From contig NZ_JAMWYS010000024.1 of NCBI RefSeq assembly GCF_023914155.1, forward strand, positions 1 to 64,000: DNA of 64,000 bases. The letters are read 5' to 3'. The translations under genes were made by a program, and so were the position numbers. The stretch comes from Solitalea agri. Its GTDB lineage: Bacteria; Bacteroidota; Bacteroidia; Sphingobacteriales; Sphingobacteriaceae. Positions 55,892 to 64,000 of this stretch are shown piece after piece. Position 1 is the first letter of the stretch. Each line of letters starts with the position of its first letter. Under the pieces are notes generated by a model, which had not been told where the DNA came from, did not search any database, and saw nothing but the letters and a program-made list of their open reading frames with translations.

Positions 55892-57560
55892 CCAATCGGC
55901 CAATTTATTAAGTCGTTTAAACCGAAAAGCATTTTTACTGAGGGCTGGAATTGGTTTAACTGCAGCTATTGCAGGTGGTTACCTCTTTAATCGAAAAAGA
56001 TCGGCAAAAACCGCCCATATAAAAGGTTCCATTATAGGAGCCAATGCTAAAATTGGTCATTTACTCCGTGACAAACTATCTATTCCCGAGCCTTCTACAA
56101 CTGAAGAAATTGAATATTTGATTATCGGTGGAGGAATTTCAGGCTTAGCCGCTGCCCGGGAACTGAAAAGACAAGGCATCAGTAGTTTTAAGCTTATAGA
56201 GCTGGATAATCATACCGGTGGGAATTCTTCAAAAGGTAAAAATGAGATTTCAGCTTATCCTTGGGGAGCTCATTACTTACCAATACCAGATCCTTCTGAT
56301 TCATCAATCATTAGCTTTTTGACCGAAATTGGTTGTATTACTGGTTTCAGTCCGGAGGGATTACCAATTTATAATGAATACCATCTCTGTTTCGACCCGG
56401 AAGAACGTTTATACATCCGTGGTCAATGGCAGGAAGGACTGATACCTAATTTGGGACTTTCTTTGGAGGAACGTACAGAAATTGAGCGTTTCTTTAAGTT
56501 GATGGAATACTATAAAACTGCAAAAGGTATTGACGGAAAATATGCTTTTGCCATTCCGCTTAAGGACAGTTCCTCCGATCCAACTTTTATTAATCTTGAC
56601 AAGATAAGCTTCATCACCTTTCTTGAAAAAGAAAAATTCAGATCCAAACACCTTCTTTGGTATTTAAATTATGCTTGCAAGGATGACTTTGGAAGTACAT
56701 TGAACGAAACCTCGGCATGGGCGGGAATCCATTACTTTGCCAGCAGAAAAGGTAAAGCAGCCAATGCTAAAAATGGCGATTTGCTTACCTGGCCAGAAGG
56801 CAATGCATGGCTCGCTGAACAATTAAGATCCCAGGTTGCCGATCACATCAGTGTAAACTCTGTAGCCTTTAATGTTTCTGTGAATAATGATTCTGTTTTA
56901 ACATCGGTATATAATACGGTAGATCATAAGAGCAAAATAATAAAGGCCAGAAAAGTATTGCTGGCAACACCTCAGTTTGTAAACCAACGTTTACTTCACG
57001 AAGTGAATAGTGACAGAAGTACATCTGTTTACGAGCAGTTTAGCTATGCGCCTTGGATGATCGCCAACATAACCATTCATCAGCTTCCGGTTTCAAAAGG
57101 CATTGGATTATGCTGGGACAATGTAATGTTCGAAAGTGATTCGGTAGGATATGTAAATGCCTGCCATCAGCATGTTAATCAGAATGAGAATAAAAAGATA
57201 CTCACCTATTATTTGCCCTTAACCGGCAAAGAGCCGAAAATTCAGCGCCTGGTAGCCTTTACACGCAGTTATAATGATTGGGTAGATATTGTTTGCAAGG
57301 ACCTGGAAAACTCACATCCAGGAATCACGGAATTTATTGAAACTGTGGATATATGGATTTGGGGACACGGTATGGTAAGGCCAAACCCAGGTTTTATTTG
57401 GGGTGAAGCAAAAAGAATGGCTTCGCAACCAATTAACGATAAAGTGTTTTTCGCACATACCGATTTAAGTGGAATCTCAATTTTTGAAGAAGCGTTTCAT
57501 CAGGGTATCGCGGCGGCTAAAAGTATGACATCAACCGAAACTCACAATGGGAACAGTTAA
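55869..57560 (+). CDS. FAD-dependent amine-oxidase-like oxidoreductase
   Basis: The 563-residue flavoprotein has an N-terminal hydrophobic stretch (LLRAGIGLTAAIAGGYLF, about residues 22-39) preceded by an R-K pair, likely a membrane anchor or export signal, and a Rossmann FAD motif GGGISGLAAARELKRQG near residues 76-92 followed by LIELDNHTGGNS. The C-terminal FAD segment is VFFAHTDLSGISIFEEAFH. The order fits the flavin amine oxidase/NAD(P)-binding superfamily, but substrate residues cannot be read. I use the ATG at 55869, not the TTG 6 bp earlier. Between a spermidine-synthase-like and a membrane-protein gene, an amine or polyamine-conjugate oxidase is an attractive but unproven idea. Confidence 0.85.
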   Translation: MSGQNTYNQSANLLSRLNRKAFLLRAGIGLTAAIAGGYLFNRKRSAKTAHIKGSIIGANAKIGHLLRDKLSIPEPSTTEEIEYLIIGGGISGLAAARELKRQGISSFKLIELDNHTGGNSSKGKNEISAYPWGAHYLPIPDPSDSSIISFLTEIGCITGFSPEGLPIYNEYHLCFDPEERLYIRGQWQEGLIPNLGLSLEERTEIERFFKLMEYYKTAKGIDGKYAFAIPLKDSSSDPTFINLDKISFITFLEKEKFRSKHLLWYLNYACKDDFGSTLNETSAWAGIHYFASRKGKAANAKNGDLLTWPEGNAWLAEQLRSQVADHISVNSVAFNVSVNNDSVLTSVYNTVDHKSKIIKARKVLLATPQFVNQRLLHEVNSDRSTSVYEQFSYAPWMIANITIHQLPVSKGIGLCWDNVMFESDSVGYVNACHQHVNQNENKKILTYYLPLTGKEPKIQRLVAFTRSYNDWVDIVCKDLENSHPGITEFIETVDIWIWGHGMVRPNPGFIWGEAKRMASQPINDKVFFAHTDLSGISIFEEAFHQGIAAAKSMTSTETHNGNS

Positions 57561-58593
57561 AAGCGCCTGGATAAGCAATGCTAAAAGTGATTTGGCATTT
57601 ATTATTGCACCACCGTTTCTTGCGTTATTGGCAGTTTTCCTTTTCCCGCAGCAGTTTAAAGAGTCGGCTGGAATACCGGTATTTTATTGGGTAATACTGA
57701 TATTAATGATCGATGTAGCTCATGTTTATACCACCCTTTATCAAACCTATTTTAATCCTAGCCAATTAAACAAACACCGAACTTTATACCTTTCCATTCC
57801 TATTTTATGTTATATAGGAGGTGTATTATTACACACAATCGACGGCATGCTGTTTTGGAGTATACTCGCCTACCTGGCTGTTTATCATTTTATAAGGCAA
57901 CAGTACGGATTTATGCGTTTGTATTCCAGGGCTGATGATCTTCCCAATTGGACAAAACAGGTTGATACAATAAGTATTTATTCGGCTACCATCTATCCAT
58001 TGCTTTTTTGGCACTTATCAGCCAACCGAAACTTTAACTGGTTTGTTGATGGCGAGTTTCTGAGTTTTCAATCAGAAATACTGCTCAGCTGCATTTCGGT
58101 ACTTTACGTTGCCGTGATTGTGTTTTATGCAGTTAAAGAACTGTATTACCTTATCCGTTTCAGGAGTTTCAACCTTCCCAAAAATCTGATCATTCTGGGT
58201 ACGTATTTATCATGGTACTTCGGAATCGTGTACTTTAATGGGGATATGGCCTTTACCACATTAAATGTAATTTCTCATGGTATACCGTATATGGCATTAG
58301 TGTGGTTCATGCAACTGAAAAATAATTCCGCTGATAAAAGTTTGTTTTACAAACCACTTAAAAGCGCATACGGAATCTTACTTTTTACTGGATCTATTAT
58401 CTTATTGGCTTATTTAGAAGAAGGATTATGGGATGGTTTTATTTGGCGCGATCACCCATCAGTATTTAACCTCTTTAAAAATTTACCCTCAATAACAAAC
58501 AAAGAAACGCTGGCTTTGCTGGTACCTTTTTTATCCCTTCCCCAATCAACACATTACGTTTTGGATGGATTTATCTGGAAGAGAAACCACTAA
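57547..58593 (+). CDS. Polytopic membrane protein of unknown function
   Basis: The 348-residue protein has about eight to nine membrane helices and no recognisable motif. Conserved-looking polar residues within helices (His in VAHVYTTLYQTYF, YHFIRQQYGFMRLYSR, VISHGIPYMALVW, THYVLDGFIWK) resemble a His-containing membrane enzyme or a desaturase-like site, but this is only suggestive. It starts 14 bp before the flavoprotein stop, so it is translationally coupled to it and closes the cluster. Confidence 0.8.
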   Translation: MGTVKSAWISNAKSDLAFIIAPPFLALLAVFLFPQQFKESAGIPVFYWVILILMIDVAHVYTTLYQTYFNPSQLNKHRTLYLSIPILCYIGGVLLHTIDGMLFWSILAYLAVYHFIRQQYGFMRLYSRADDLPNWTKQVDTISIYSATIYPLLFWHLSANRNFNWFVDGEFLSFQSEILLSCISVLYVAVIVFYAVKELYYLIRFRSFNLPKNLIILGTYLSWYFGIVYFNGDMAFTTLNVISHGIPYMALVWFMQLKNNSADKSLFYKPLKSAYGILLFTGSIILLAYLEEGLWDGFIWRDHPSVFNLFKNLPSITNKETLALLVPFLSLPQSTHYVLDGFIWKRNH

Positions 58594-58676
58594 CCAAACA
58601 TGTAAGTAATAATTAAAAATCTTCATCATTACTTCATTTTGTATTTACATATTAGTGGTAACAAAAAATAACAATT

Positions 58677-59156
58677 ATGAAAAAGCTATTATTATTTACC
58701 GCAGCTTTATTAGTGGGTACATCGTTGAGCTTTGCCCAAACCGCACCTGCTACTGCAGCTAAAAAAGATGCTAAAGCAACAACTGCTACTGCTAAGAAAA
58801 CTTCAACAGAAGCAAAAAACACAGCAAGCAAATCTGTAGCTGCGGAGACCAAAAAAGCCACCGAGACATCTAAAGCTACAGCCACTGCTTCAACTGCCAC
58901 TGCTAAGAAAAATTCAACAGAAGCAAAAAAAACAGTAAGCAAGCCTGTTGCTGCGGAAACAAAAACAGTAAAAAAGGCTACCGAGACACCTAAAGCTACC
59001 GCTTCAGCTGCTGCACCGGTAAAAAAAGACGGAACTCCTGATATGCGTTATAAAGCCAATCAGGATGCTGCAAAAACAACAGGACCTAAAAAGAAAGATG
59101 GAACTCCTGATATGCGCTACAAAGCCAATCAAGCTGCTCCTGCAAAGAAAAACTAG
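58677..59156 (+). CDS. Secreted Lys/Ala/Thr-rich protein with KKDGTPDMRYKANQ repeats
   Basis: The 159-residue product has a signal peptide (ending SLSFAQ), a long low-complexity Lys/Ala/Thr/Ser region (about 25-115) like histone H1 tails, and two copies of KKDGTPDMRYKANQ near residues 118-131 and 141-154. The motif is found in many short secreted proteins of the phylum; function unknown. The basic region could bind DNA or acidic polymers. A strong terminator follows. Confidence 0.85.
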   Translation: MKKLLLFTAALLVGTSLSFAQTAPATAAKKDAKATTATAKKTSTEAKNTASKSVAAETKKATETSKATATASTATAKKNSTEAKKTVSKPVAAETKTVKKATETPKATASAAAPVKKDGTPDMRYKANQDAAKTTGPKKKDGTPDMRYKANQAAPAKKN

Positions 59157-59184
59157 CCTGTAAATACTTATTTGGTTAATTGTT

Positions 59185-59221
59185 GAAATAGCTGTCAATA
59201 AACTGACAGCTATTTCTTTTT
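59185..59221 (+). terminator. Rho-independent terminator
   Basis: GAAATAGCTGTCA (59185-59197) pairs perfectly with TGACAGCTATTTC (59204-59216) over a 6-nt loop, followed by TTTTT. It ends the Lys/Ala-rich protein transcript 28 bp after its stop. Confidence 0.9.
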
Positions 59222-59312
59222 AGTAAAAATTGCGCAACCGTTTGCGTTTGTAAACCGGGTAATCCGTTGATAAATAAGACCTATATTCGGCGAAATAATC
59301 AGAAAACAGGTG

Positions 59313-61178
59313 ATGAAGAAGGTCTTATTAACGTTATTATTCTCTGTGATTTGTATGCAGTTGTTTGCTCAAAAACCTAAGCATACTTTTAAAATTGAAC
59401 AGGGTGAATTTGTTTACGATGGAAAACCAATTCAAATACATTCGGGTGAAATGCATTTTGCACGAGTACCTCATGAATATTGGCGTCACCGGTTAAAAAT
59501 GATGAAAGCAATGGGCTTAAATGCCGTTGCCTCTTATGTATTTTGGAATTACCACGAGGTTGCTCCTGGTGTTTGGGACTTTAAAACAGAAAACAGAAAC
59601 ATTTCTGAATTCATAAAAATTGCCGGAGAGGAAGGTTTAATGGTTATTCTTCGTCCGGGACCATATGCTTGTGCAGAATGGGAGTATGGTGGTTACCCAT
59701 GGTTTTTACAGAATGTTGAAGGCTTGGAGGTTCGAAGAAACAATCCGAAGTTTTTAGCAGCTTGTAACGAATATATAAAGCATTTAGCAGCCGAAGTAAA
59801 AGGTCTTCAAATTACTAAAGGCGGACCAATTATTATGGTTCAAGCAGAAAATGAATTCGGATCCTATGTTGCTCAACGCAAAGATATTCCGCTGGCTGAG
59901 CACAAGGTTTATAGCGCAGCCATTAAAAAACAATTACTTGATGCAGGTTTTGATGTTCCATTATTTACATCTGATGGCAGCTGGCTGTTTGAAGGTGGCT
60001 CTATTGAAAACTGTTTACCAACCGCCAATGGTGAGGATGATGTAGAAAAGCTAAAATCGGTGGTTAACCAATATAATGGTAACAAAGGCCCATATATGGT
60101 GGCCGAGTTTTATCCAGGTTGGTTAGATCATTGGGCAGAGCCATTTCCAAAGGTTGCAACCGAAGATGTGGTTGCCCAAACTGAAAAATATCTTAACAAT
60201 AAAGTCTCTTTCAACTATTACATGGTTCATGGCGGTACTAACTTCGGATATACCTCGGGTGCCAATTATGATAAGAACCACGACATTCAGCCTGATATGA
60301 CCAGCTATGATTACGACGCCCCGATTAGTGAGGCTGGCTGGGTTACACCTAAATACACGGCATTGCGTGAGCTTCTGAAGAAAAATGTCAGCTATAAAAT
60401 TCCGGAAATACCTGCTCAAAATCCGGTAATTGAAATTCCGGAGATTAAGCTAAGTAAGTCATTTGCTTTACTCGACTTAATGAACTCGATTGAACCTGTG
60501 TCAAATGATAAACCTTTAACATTTGAGCAGCTTAACCAGGGCCATGGTTTCGTGCTGTACAGTCGCAAGTTTAACCAACCTATTTCGGGTAAACTTGAAC
60601 TAAATGGGTTAAGAGATTACGCTTTAGTTTATGTGAACGGCGAAAAAGTAGCCGAACTAAACCGCTACTATAAAAACTACTCTTGCGAGATCGATGTTCC
60701 GTTTAATGCAACGGTTGACATTTTAGTAGAAAACTTTGGACGCATTAACTACGGAGCGAAGATCACTGAAAATAACAAAGGCATTATCAGTCCTGTGTTG
60801 ATTAATGGAACCGAAATTACCGGCAAGTGGAAAATGTATAAAATGCCTCTTGAAAGTGAAAAAGAGTTCGCCAAACTAAAAGCCGCTCCTGCTAAAACAC
60901 AACCTCAAGTATTACAGGGTAAATTTACCCTCAATGAAACTGGCGATACCTTTTTAGATATGGAAAACTGGGGTAAAGGAATTGTGTTTGTGAATGGTCA
61001 TCATTTGGGCCGATATTGGAATGTTGGACCACAACAGACCTTGTACGTACCGGGTTGCTGGCTTAAAAAAGGTGAAAACGAGATTACCATTGTTGAATTG
61101 AACGATGTACCTTCAACCACTATAAAAGCTGTAAAGGTACCTGTACTCGAAAACCTAAAGCCAATAATCAAACCTTAA
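59313..61178 (+). CDS. Glycoside hydrolase family 35 beta-galactosidase
   Basis: The 621-residue exported enzyme has a signal peptide (ending LFAQ) and the GH35 TIM barrel: IHSGEMHFARVPHEYWRHRL, NAVASYVFWNYHE, RPGPYACAEWEYGGYPWFL. The acid/base Glu is in AENEFGSY and the nucleophile Glu in VAEFYPGWLDHW. C-terminal beta-sandwich domains include FTLNETGDTFLDMENWGKG and GRYWNVGPQQTLYVPG. GH35 enzymes release terminal beta-galactose from glycans. I use the ATG at 59313; the preceding GTG is in frame. No SusCD pair or other glycosidase is adjacent, so it is not part of a visible polysaccharide locus. Confidence 0.94.
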   Translation: MKKVLLTLLFSVICMQLFAQKPKHTFKIEQGEFVYDGKPIQIHSGEMHFARVPHEYWRHRLKMMKAMGLNAVASYVFWNYHEVAPGVWDFKTENRNISEFIKIAGEEGLMVILRPGPYACAEWEYGGYPWFLQNVEGLEVRRNNPKFLAACNEYIKHLAAEVKGLQITKGGPIIMVQAENEFGSYVAQRKDIPLAEHKVYSAAIKKQLLDAGFDVPLFTSDGSWLFEGGSIENCLPTANGEDDVEKLKSVVNQYNGNKGPYMVAEFYPGWLDHWAEPFPKVATEDVVAQTEKYLNNKVSFNYYMVHGGTNFGYTSGANYDKNHDIQPDMTSYDYDAPISEAGWVTPKYTALRELLKKNVSYKIPEIPAQNPVIEIPEIKLSKSFALLDLMNSIEPVSNDKPLTFEQLNQGHGFVLYSRKFNQPISGKLELNGLRDYALVYVNGEKVAELNRYYKNYSCEIDVPFNATVDILVENFGRINYGAKITENNKGIISPVLINGTEITGKWKMYKMPLESEKEFAKLKAAPAKTQPQVLQGKFTLNETGDTFLDMENWGKGIVFVNGHHLGRYWNVGPQQTLYVPGCWLKKGENEITIVELNDVPSTTIKAVKVPVLENLKPIIKP

Positions 61179-61187
61179 TATAATGAG

Positions 61188-61213
61188 AAGCCGGGTTATC
61201 CCGGCTTTTTTAT
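61188..61213. terminator. Bidirectional terminator between GH35 and nlpE-like genes
   Basis: AAGCCGGG (61188-61195) pairs with CCCGGCTT (61200-61207) around TTAT, followed by a T-run. The stem overlaps the last bases before the convergent nlpE-like stop at 61210, so it can serve both genes. Confidence 0.85.
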
Positions 61214-61704
61214 TGTTTATGAAGTGTATAGTTCAAGTTTGATTTGATAATTTTTCGCTCTCGGTCGAGCATTGTTAACTCATTACCTTTATTGGAAAAC
61301 TGAACGAAATAACGCTCATTGCCTTGCTTATCGTAATCAATAACATACAAGGAAGCATCTCTATCTATTTCGAATCCCTTTTCAGTATTATAATTACCGG
61401 TTGATATAAACTTCTTTCCATCGCCCTTACCTAAATAAGTTTCTTTTAATGCATAGGTATTATCCTGAAATAGTTCTAATTCTGTTTTAATCCCCTCACA
61501 ATCGGCGCAAGGTAACACCCCTGAATAAGTGGCTAATAAAGTCTTTCCAGTGTTTGAAATGGTTGCATCTGAAGAATCTACATCGAGCGAATCCGCTGCC
61601 GCTGCTATGCTGTCGGCTGCTTTTTCTGCCGCTTTTTCCTTTTGATTCGACTGGCATCCTGCTAAGATCAATGCTGTTGAGAGAATAAAAAAATATTTGT
61701 TCAT
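61210..61704 (-). CDS. NlpE-like copper-resistance lipoprotein
   Basis: The 164-residue lipoprotein has a type II signal peptide with lipobox Cys in ILAGCQSN, a charged Ala-rich linker (EKAAEKAADSIAAAADS) and an NlpE N-terminal domain: YSGVLPCADCEGIKTELELF carries the family CxxC, followed by YLGKGDGKKF and YFVQFSNKGNELTMLD. In E. coli NlpE senses envelope or copper stress; in this phylum only the N-terminal domain is common and function is inferred. It is probably in the outer or inner membrane, facing the periplasm. Confidence 0.9.
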   Translation of the reverse strand: MNKYFFILSTALILAGCQSNQKEKAAEKAADSIAAAADSLDVDSSDATISNTGKTLLATYSGVLPCADCEGIKTELELFQDNTYALKETYLGKGDGKKFISTGNYNTEKGFEIDRDASLYVIDYDKQGNERYFVQFSNKGNELTMLDRERKIIKSNLNYTLHKQ

Positions 61705-62076
61705 GGCTTTCAGTTTTAAACTTGATAAAAGGTAACAATAAAGATGTAAATAAAAGCTTTACGTTTTACCAAATAAAACAACTGTTTTAATGGGAATGAA
61801 GAGACACCACCAAACATTCTACTTATATCAGGCTTGGGTGAAGTTATCAGCCAAAATCATGTAAAATTTTCAACGAATTATTGTAGCCCCATTAATACAA
61901 ACACACCTTTTTGATACAATACTCACCATCAGTTTGATACATAAATAAACAACTGAACAACAGCCATCTACATAAATTTATCCTTATCAAAACAAACTAT
62001 TTGAATAACCAAACTAAACGACAACAGTGCTTAAAAATTATTAGGCAATTGTTTACAACACTAAAACTACTAAATC
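61705..62076. other. Divergent intergenic region
   Basis: This 372-bp AT-rich gap separates the nlpE-like gene from the next secreted-protein gene. No ORF, strong hairpin or exact TAnnTTTG box was seen; promoters for both genes must lie here. Confidence 0.4.
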
Positions 62077-62592
62077 ATGAAAAAGGAATTTATCTCTCTA
62101 GCTGCCGGTTGTGTATTTACACTTTTTACGGCGGGAACTGCTTTAGCTCAGGTACAACTTCCTGAAATTACTGTTACCGAAAGTGCTAAAAGCAACATTT
62201 CAAACACAAAGGTTACTTCTTCTTTTGAAAACTCATTTAAAAACGTGAGCCATGTAAAATGGTATGAATCCGGAAATCGCTACCTGGTAAATTTTATGAC
62301 TGAAGATCTAAGAAATCATGTTTTATATACCAAAAAGGGACAAATGATTTACCATATCATTTATGGATTTGAAAAAAACCTCCCTTCTGACCTATTATCA
62401 CAAGTAAAAGGTCAATACAAAGCCTATTCTGTTATCAGAGCTATTAATGTGAAACAAGGGGGTGCAAATGTATGGATGGTAAATTTGGAAAACGCTAAAG
62501 GCTACGTAATGTTACGAATGGCTGATGGTGATATGAATGAAGTAAGAACGCTGAAGAAAACCATGCCTTCTGAAGTGCGAGCTTCATTATAA
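62077..62592 (+). CDS. Small secreted PepSY-like protein
   Basis: The 171-residue protein has a signal peptide (ending TALAQ) and a domain with F-x-x-x-F-x-N-V-x-x-V-x-W (FENSFKNVSHVKWYESGNRY), followed by LVNFMTEDLRNHVLYTKKGQ. This resembles small PepSY-like or beta-lactamase-inhibitor-like periplasmic proteins common in the phylum. No catalytic residues are apparent. It is monocistronic, closed by a terminator hairpin at 62641-62674. The assignment is by motif resemblance only. Confidence 0.78.
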   Translation: MKKEFISLAAGCVFTLFTAGTALAQVQLPEITVTESAKSNISNTKVTSSFENSFKNVSHVKWYESGNRYLVNFMTEDLRNHVLYTKKGQMIYHIIYGFEKNLPSDLLSQVKGQYKAYSVIRAINVKQGGANVWMVNLENAKGYVMLRMADGDMNEVRTLKKTMPSEVRASL

Positions 62593-62640
62593 GCTAAATC
62601 CAGAGTTTTTCGAAAGGTGGGAAATAACTATAGTTAAATT

Positions 62641-62674
62641 AAAAGGTCCTTGAATTGTTCAAGGACCTTTTTTG
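62641..62674. terminator. Bidirectional rho-independent terminator
   Basis: AAAAGGTCCTTGAA (62641-62654) pairs perfectly with TTCAAGGACCTTTT (62658-62671) around a 3-nt loop, with a T-run after it. It lies between the convergent PepSY-like gene and valS and can end both. Confidence 0.9.
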
Positions 62675-62690
62675 ATAAGATTATTTATAC

Positions 62691-64000
62691 TTATGCTAAT
62701 GTAGCAAGACTCTCTTCCAAAGCCTTCATTTTGGCTTCAGCGTCGGCCTTTTTATTGCGTTCGTTTTGTATGATCTCTGGTTTTGCATTTTGTACAAAAC
62801 GCTCATTGTTTAATTTAGTATCTACTGATTTTAAGAACCCTTTCAGGTAATCAATTTCTTTGGTTATGCGCTCGCGTTCAGCATCCACATCAATATTTGA
62901 ACCTAAGTCAACGAAGAATTCATCGGTCCCAACATGGAATCCTGTTCCCGCTACTTTTTCAGTAACAAAATCAACAGATGACGCATTGGCCATTTTGGTA
63001 ATTAAACTTGTATACGATTGATAATGAATGTCACTGTTTATCTTAATTGCCAGTGGTAATGCTTCTTTAGGACTTATCTGTTTTGAGTTACGAATATTAC
63101 GCATTTGCGAAATCACGTTTAATACAGCATCCATTGATTTCAAAGCTTTTGCATCAGTAGGAACTGATTTAGGATAATGCGAAACAATAATACAGTCCAT
63201 TTCAGAACGTTCAGCGATCTCGTGCCATAACTCTTCCGACAAGAATGGCATAAACGGATGAACCAGCTTTAAGATGCGCTCAAAAATTTCAATTGTCGCA
63301 TCGTAGGTCTCCCGATCAATAGGCTGTCCGTAAACTGGCTTGATCATTTCCAGATACCATGCGCAGAAATCATCCCAAACCAATTTATAGGTACTCATCA
63401 ATGCATCTGATAAACGGAAAGCATTAAAATGCTCTTCAATTTCAGCCAGTGAAGCATTGAACTTGTTTTCGAACCATGCAATGGCAATTTCATTATTGTC
63501 ATCACCACCTTCTTTGATTTCCCAGCCTTTTACCAAACGGAAAGCGTTCCATATTTTATTGGCAAAATTTCTTCCTTGCTCACAATAAGCTTCGTCGAAC
63601 ATCAAATCATTACCTGCTGGCGATGATAACAACATGCCTACACGCACTCCATCAGCTCCGTATTTCTCAATTAAATCTAAAGGATCAGGTGAATTACCTA
63701 ATGATTTAGACATTTTACGACCCAGTTTATCGCGAACGATACCCGTTAAGTAAACGTTTTTGAAAGGAACTTCTCCTTTAAACTCTTTTCCGGCCATGAT
63801 CATACGAGCAACCCAGAAGAATAAGATTTCTGGCGCCGTAACTAAGTCATTGGTTGGGTAATAATATTGAAGGTCGGCATTACCGGCACTTTCTGGGTTA
63901 CCAAACACTGAAGGGTCAAATACCGAAATTGGCCATAACCATGATGAGAACCAAGTATCCACCACGTCTTCATCCTGAGCAATACCCGCAATTGATTGAT
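62691..64000 (-). CDS. valS: Valyl-tRNA synthetase, C-terminal part (runs off right edge)
   Basis: The frame is open to the right edge and encodes the last 436 residues; the N-terminus and HIGH motif lie beyond. Visible are DVVDTWFSSWLWPISVF, the KMSKS loop in GRKMSKSLGN near 63700, the anticodon-binding domain (LWHEIAERSEMDCIIVSHYP) and a C-terminal coiled coil (EIDYLKGFLKSVDTKLNNER) typical of ValRS. It charges tRNA-Val with valine in the cytoplasm. It is an essential single-copy gene and the part seen is intact. Confidence 0.96.
   Translation of the reverse strand, partial: QSIAGIAQDEDVVDTWFSSWLWPISVFDPSVFGNPESAGNADLQYYYPTNDLVTAPEILFFWVARMIMAGKEFKGEVPFKNVYLTGIVRDKLGRKMSKSLGNSPDPLDLIEKYGADGVRVGMLLSSPAGNDLMFDEAYCEQGRNFANKIWNAFRLVKGWEIKEGGDDNNEIAIAWFENKFNASLAEIEEHFNAFRLSDALMSTYKLVWDDFCAWYLEMIKPVYGQPIDRETYDATIEIFERILKLVHPFMPFLSEELWHEIAERSEMDCIIVSHYPKSVPTDAKALKSMDAVLNVISQMRNIRNSKQISPKEALPLAIKINSDIHYQSYTSLITKMANASSVDFVTEKVAGTGFHVGTDEFFVDLGSNIDVDAERERITKEIDYLKGFLKSVDTKLNNERFVQNAKPEIIQNERNKKADAEAKMKALEESLATLA

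Noticed and set aside
58652-58942. Minus-strand 96-codon Val/Ala-rich ORF
   Set aside because: It is the antisense shadow of the Lys/Ala/Thr-rich secreted protein.
1-64000. tRNA or rRNA genes
   Set aside because: No cloverleaf or rRNA sequence was recognised in the gaps; a tRNA scan was not possible here.

Overview
The window looks like a chromosomal segment of a Bacteroidota bacterium, most likely a Sphingobacteriales-type gliding or soil organism; the genus cannot be fixed from the sequence alone. The evidence is AT-rich DNA, several type IX secretion system (T9SS) substrates with type A or type B C-terminal sorting domains, PorP/SprF and OmpA-type partners, TAnnTTTG-like -7 promoter boxes, absence of strong Shine-Dalgarno sites, and families typical of the phylum.

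Region 1 (1-22749, all minus strand) is a surface-adhesin and T9SS locus. A giant adhesin runs off the left edge (more than 3379 residues: about a dozen Calx-beta domains, Ig/PKD-like and SprB-like repeats, then at least twelve 78-residue tandem repeats). A second adhesin of 2202 residues (18 Calx-beta repeats, type B sorting domain), an OmpA-family peptidoglycan-anchoring protein, a PorP/SprF outer-membrane protein and a DUF11 protein with a type B sorting domain follow. They plausibly form one export and display unit.

Region 2 (23161-33435) is housekeeping and accessory: acyl-CoA thioesterase, EVE-domain protein, an AraC/O6-alkylguanine methyltransferase followed by an AlkB dioxygenase (alkylation repair), a PQQ-like beta-propeller, a quinone oxidoreductase, and an NTT/MFS-like transporter with HEAT repeats followed by a separate cyclic-nucleotide-binding protein.

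Region 3 (33985-48831) holds a 1973-residue secreted subtilase-like mosaic with MBG domains and a striking octapeptide repeat, a TPR/class III adenylate cyclase, an HD-domain protein, two membrane proteins, a scrambled stretch containing a decayed second copy of the holA 3' end and a frameshifted lipoprotein gene, intact holA, a PD-(D/E)XK-like protein and two tandem SRPBCC proteins. An IS3/IS150-type insertion sequence (48883-50306, 3-bp target duplication) sits in the loop of a terminator hairpin.

Region 4 (50486-58593) is the most interesting candidate system: a SpeD-like pyruvoyl decarboxylase, two tandem copies of a three-gene membrane module (DUF4178 zinc-ribbon protein, 53-residue membrane protein, DUF350 protein), a membrane-bound spermidine-synthase-like protein, an FAD amine-oxidase-like flavoprotein and a polytopic membrane protein, all on one strand with tight or overlapping junctions. 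This suggests polyamine chemistry coupled to a membrane complex.

Region 5 (58677-64000) has a Lys/Ala/Thr-rich secreted protein, a GH35 beta-galactosidase, an NlpE-like lipoprotein, a small secreted PepSY-like protein and the C-terminal part of valyl-tRNA synthetase, which runs off the right edge. I saw no rRNA, tRNA or CRISPR array.
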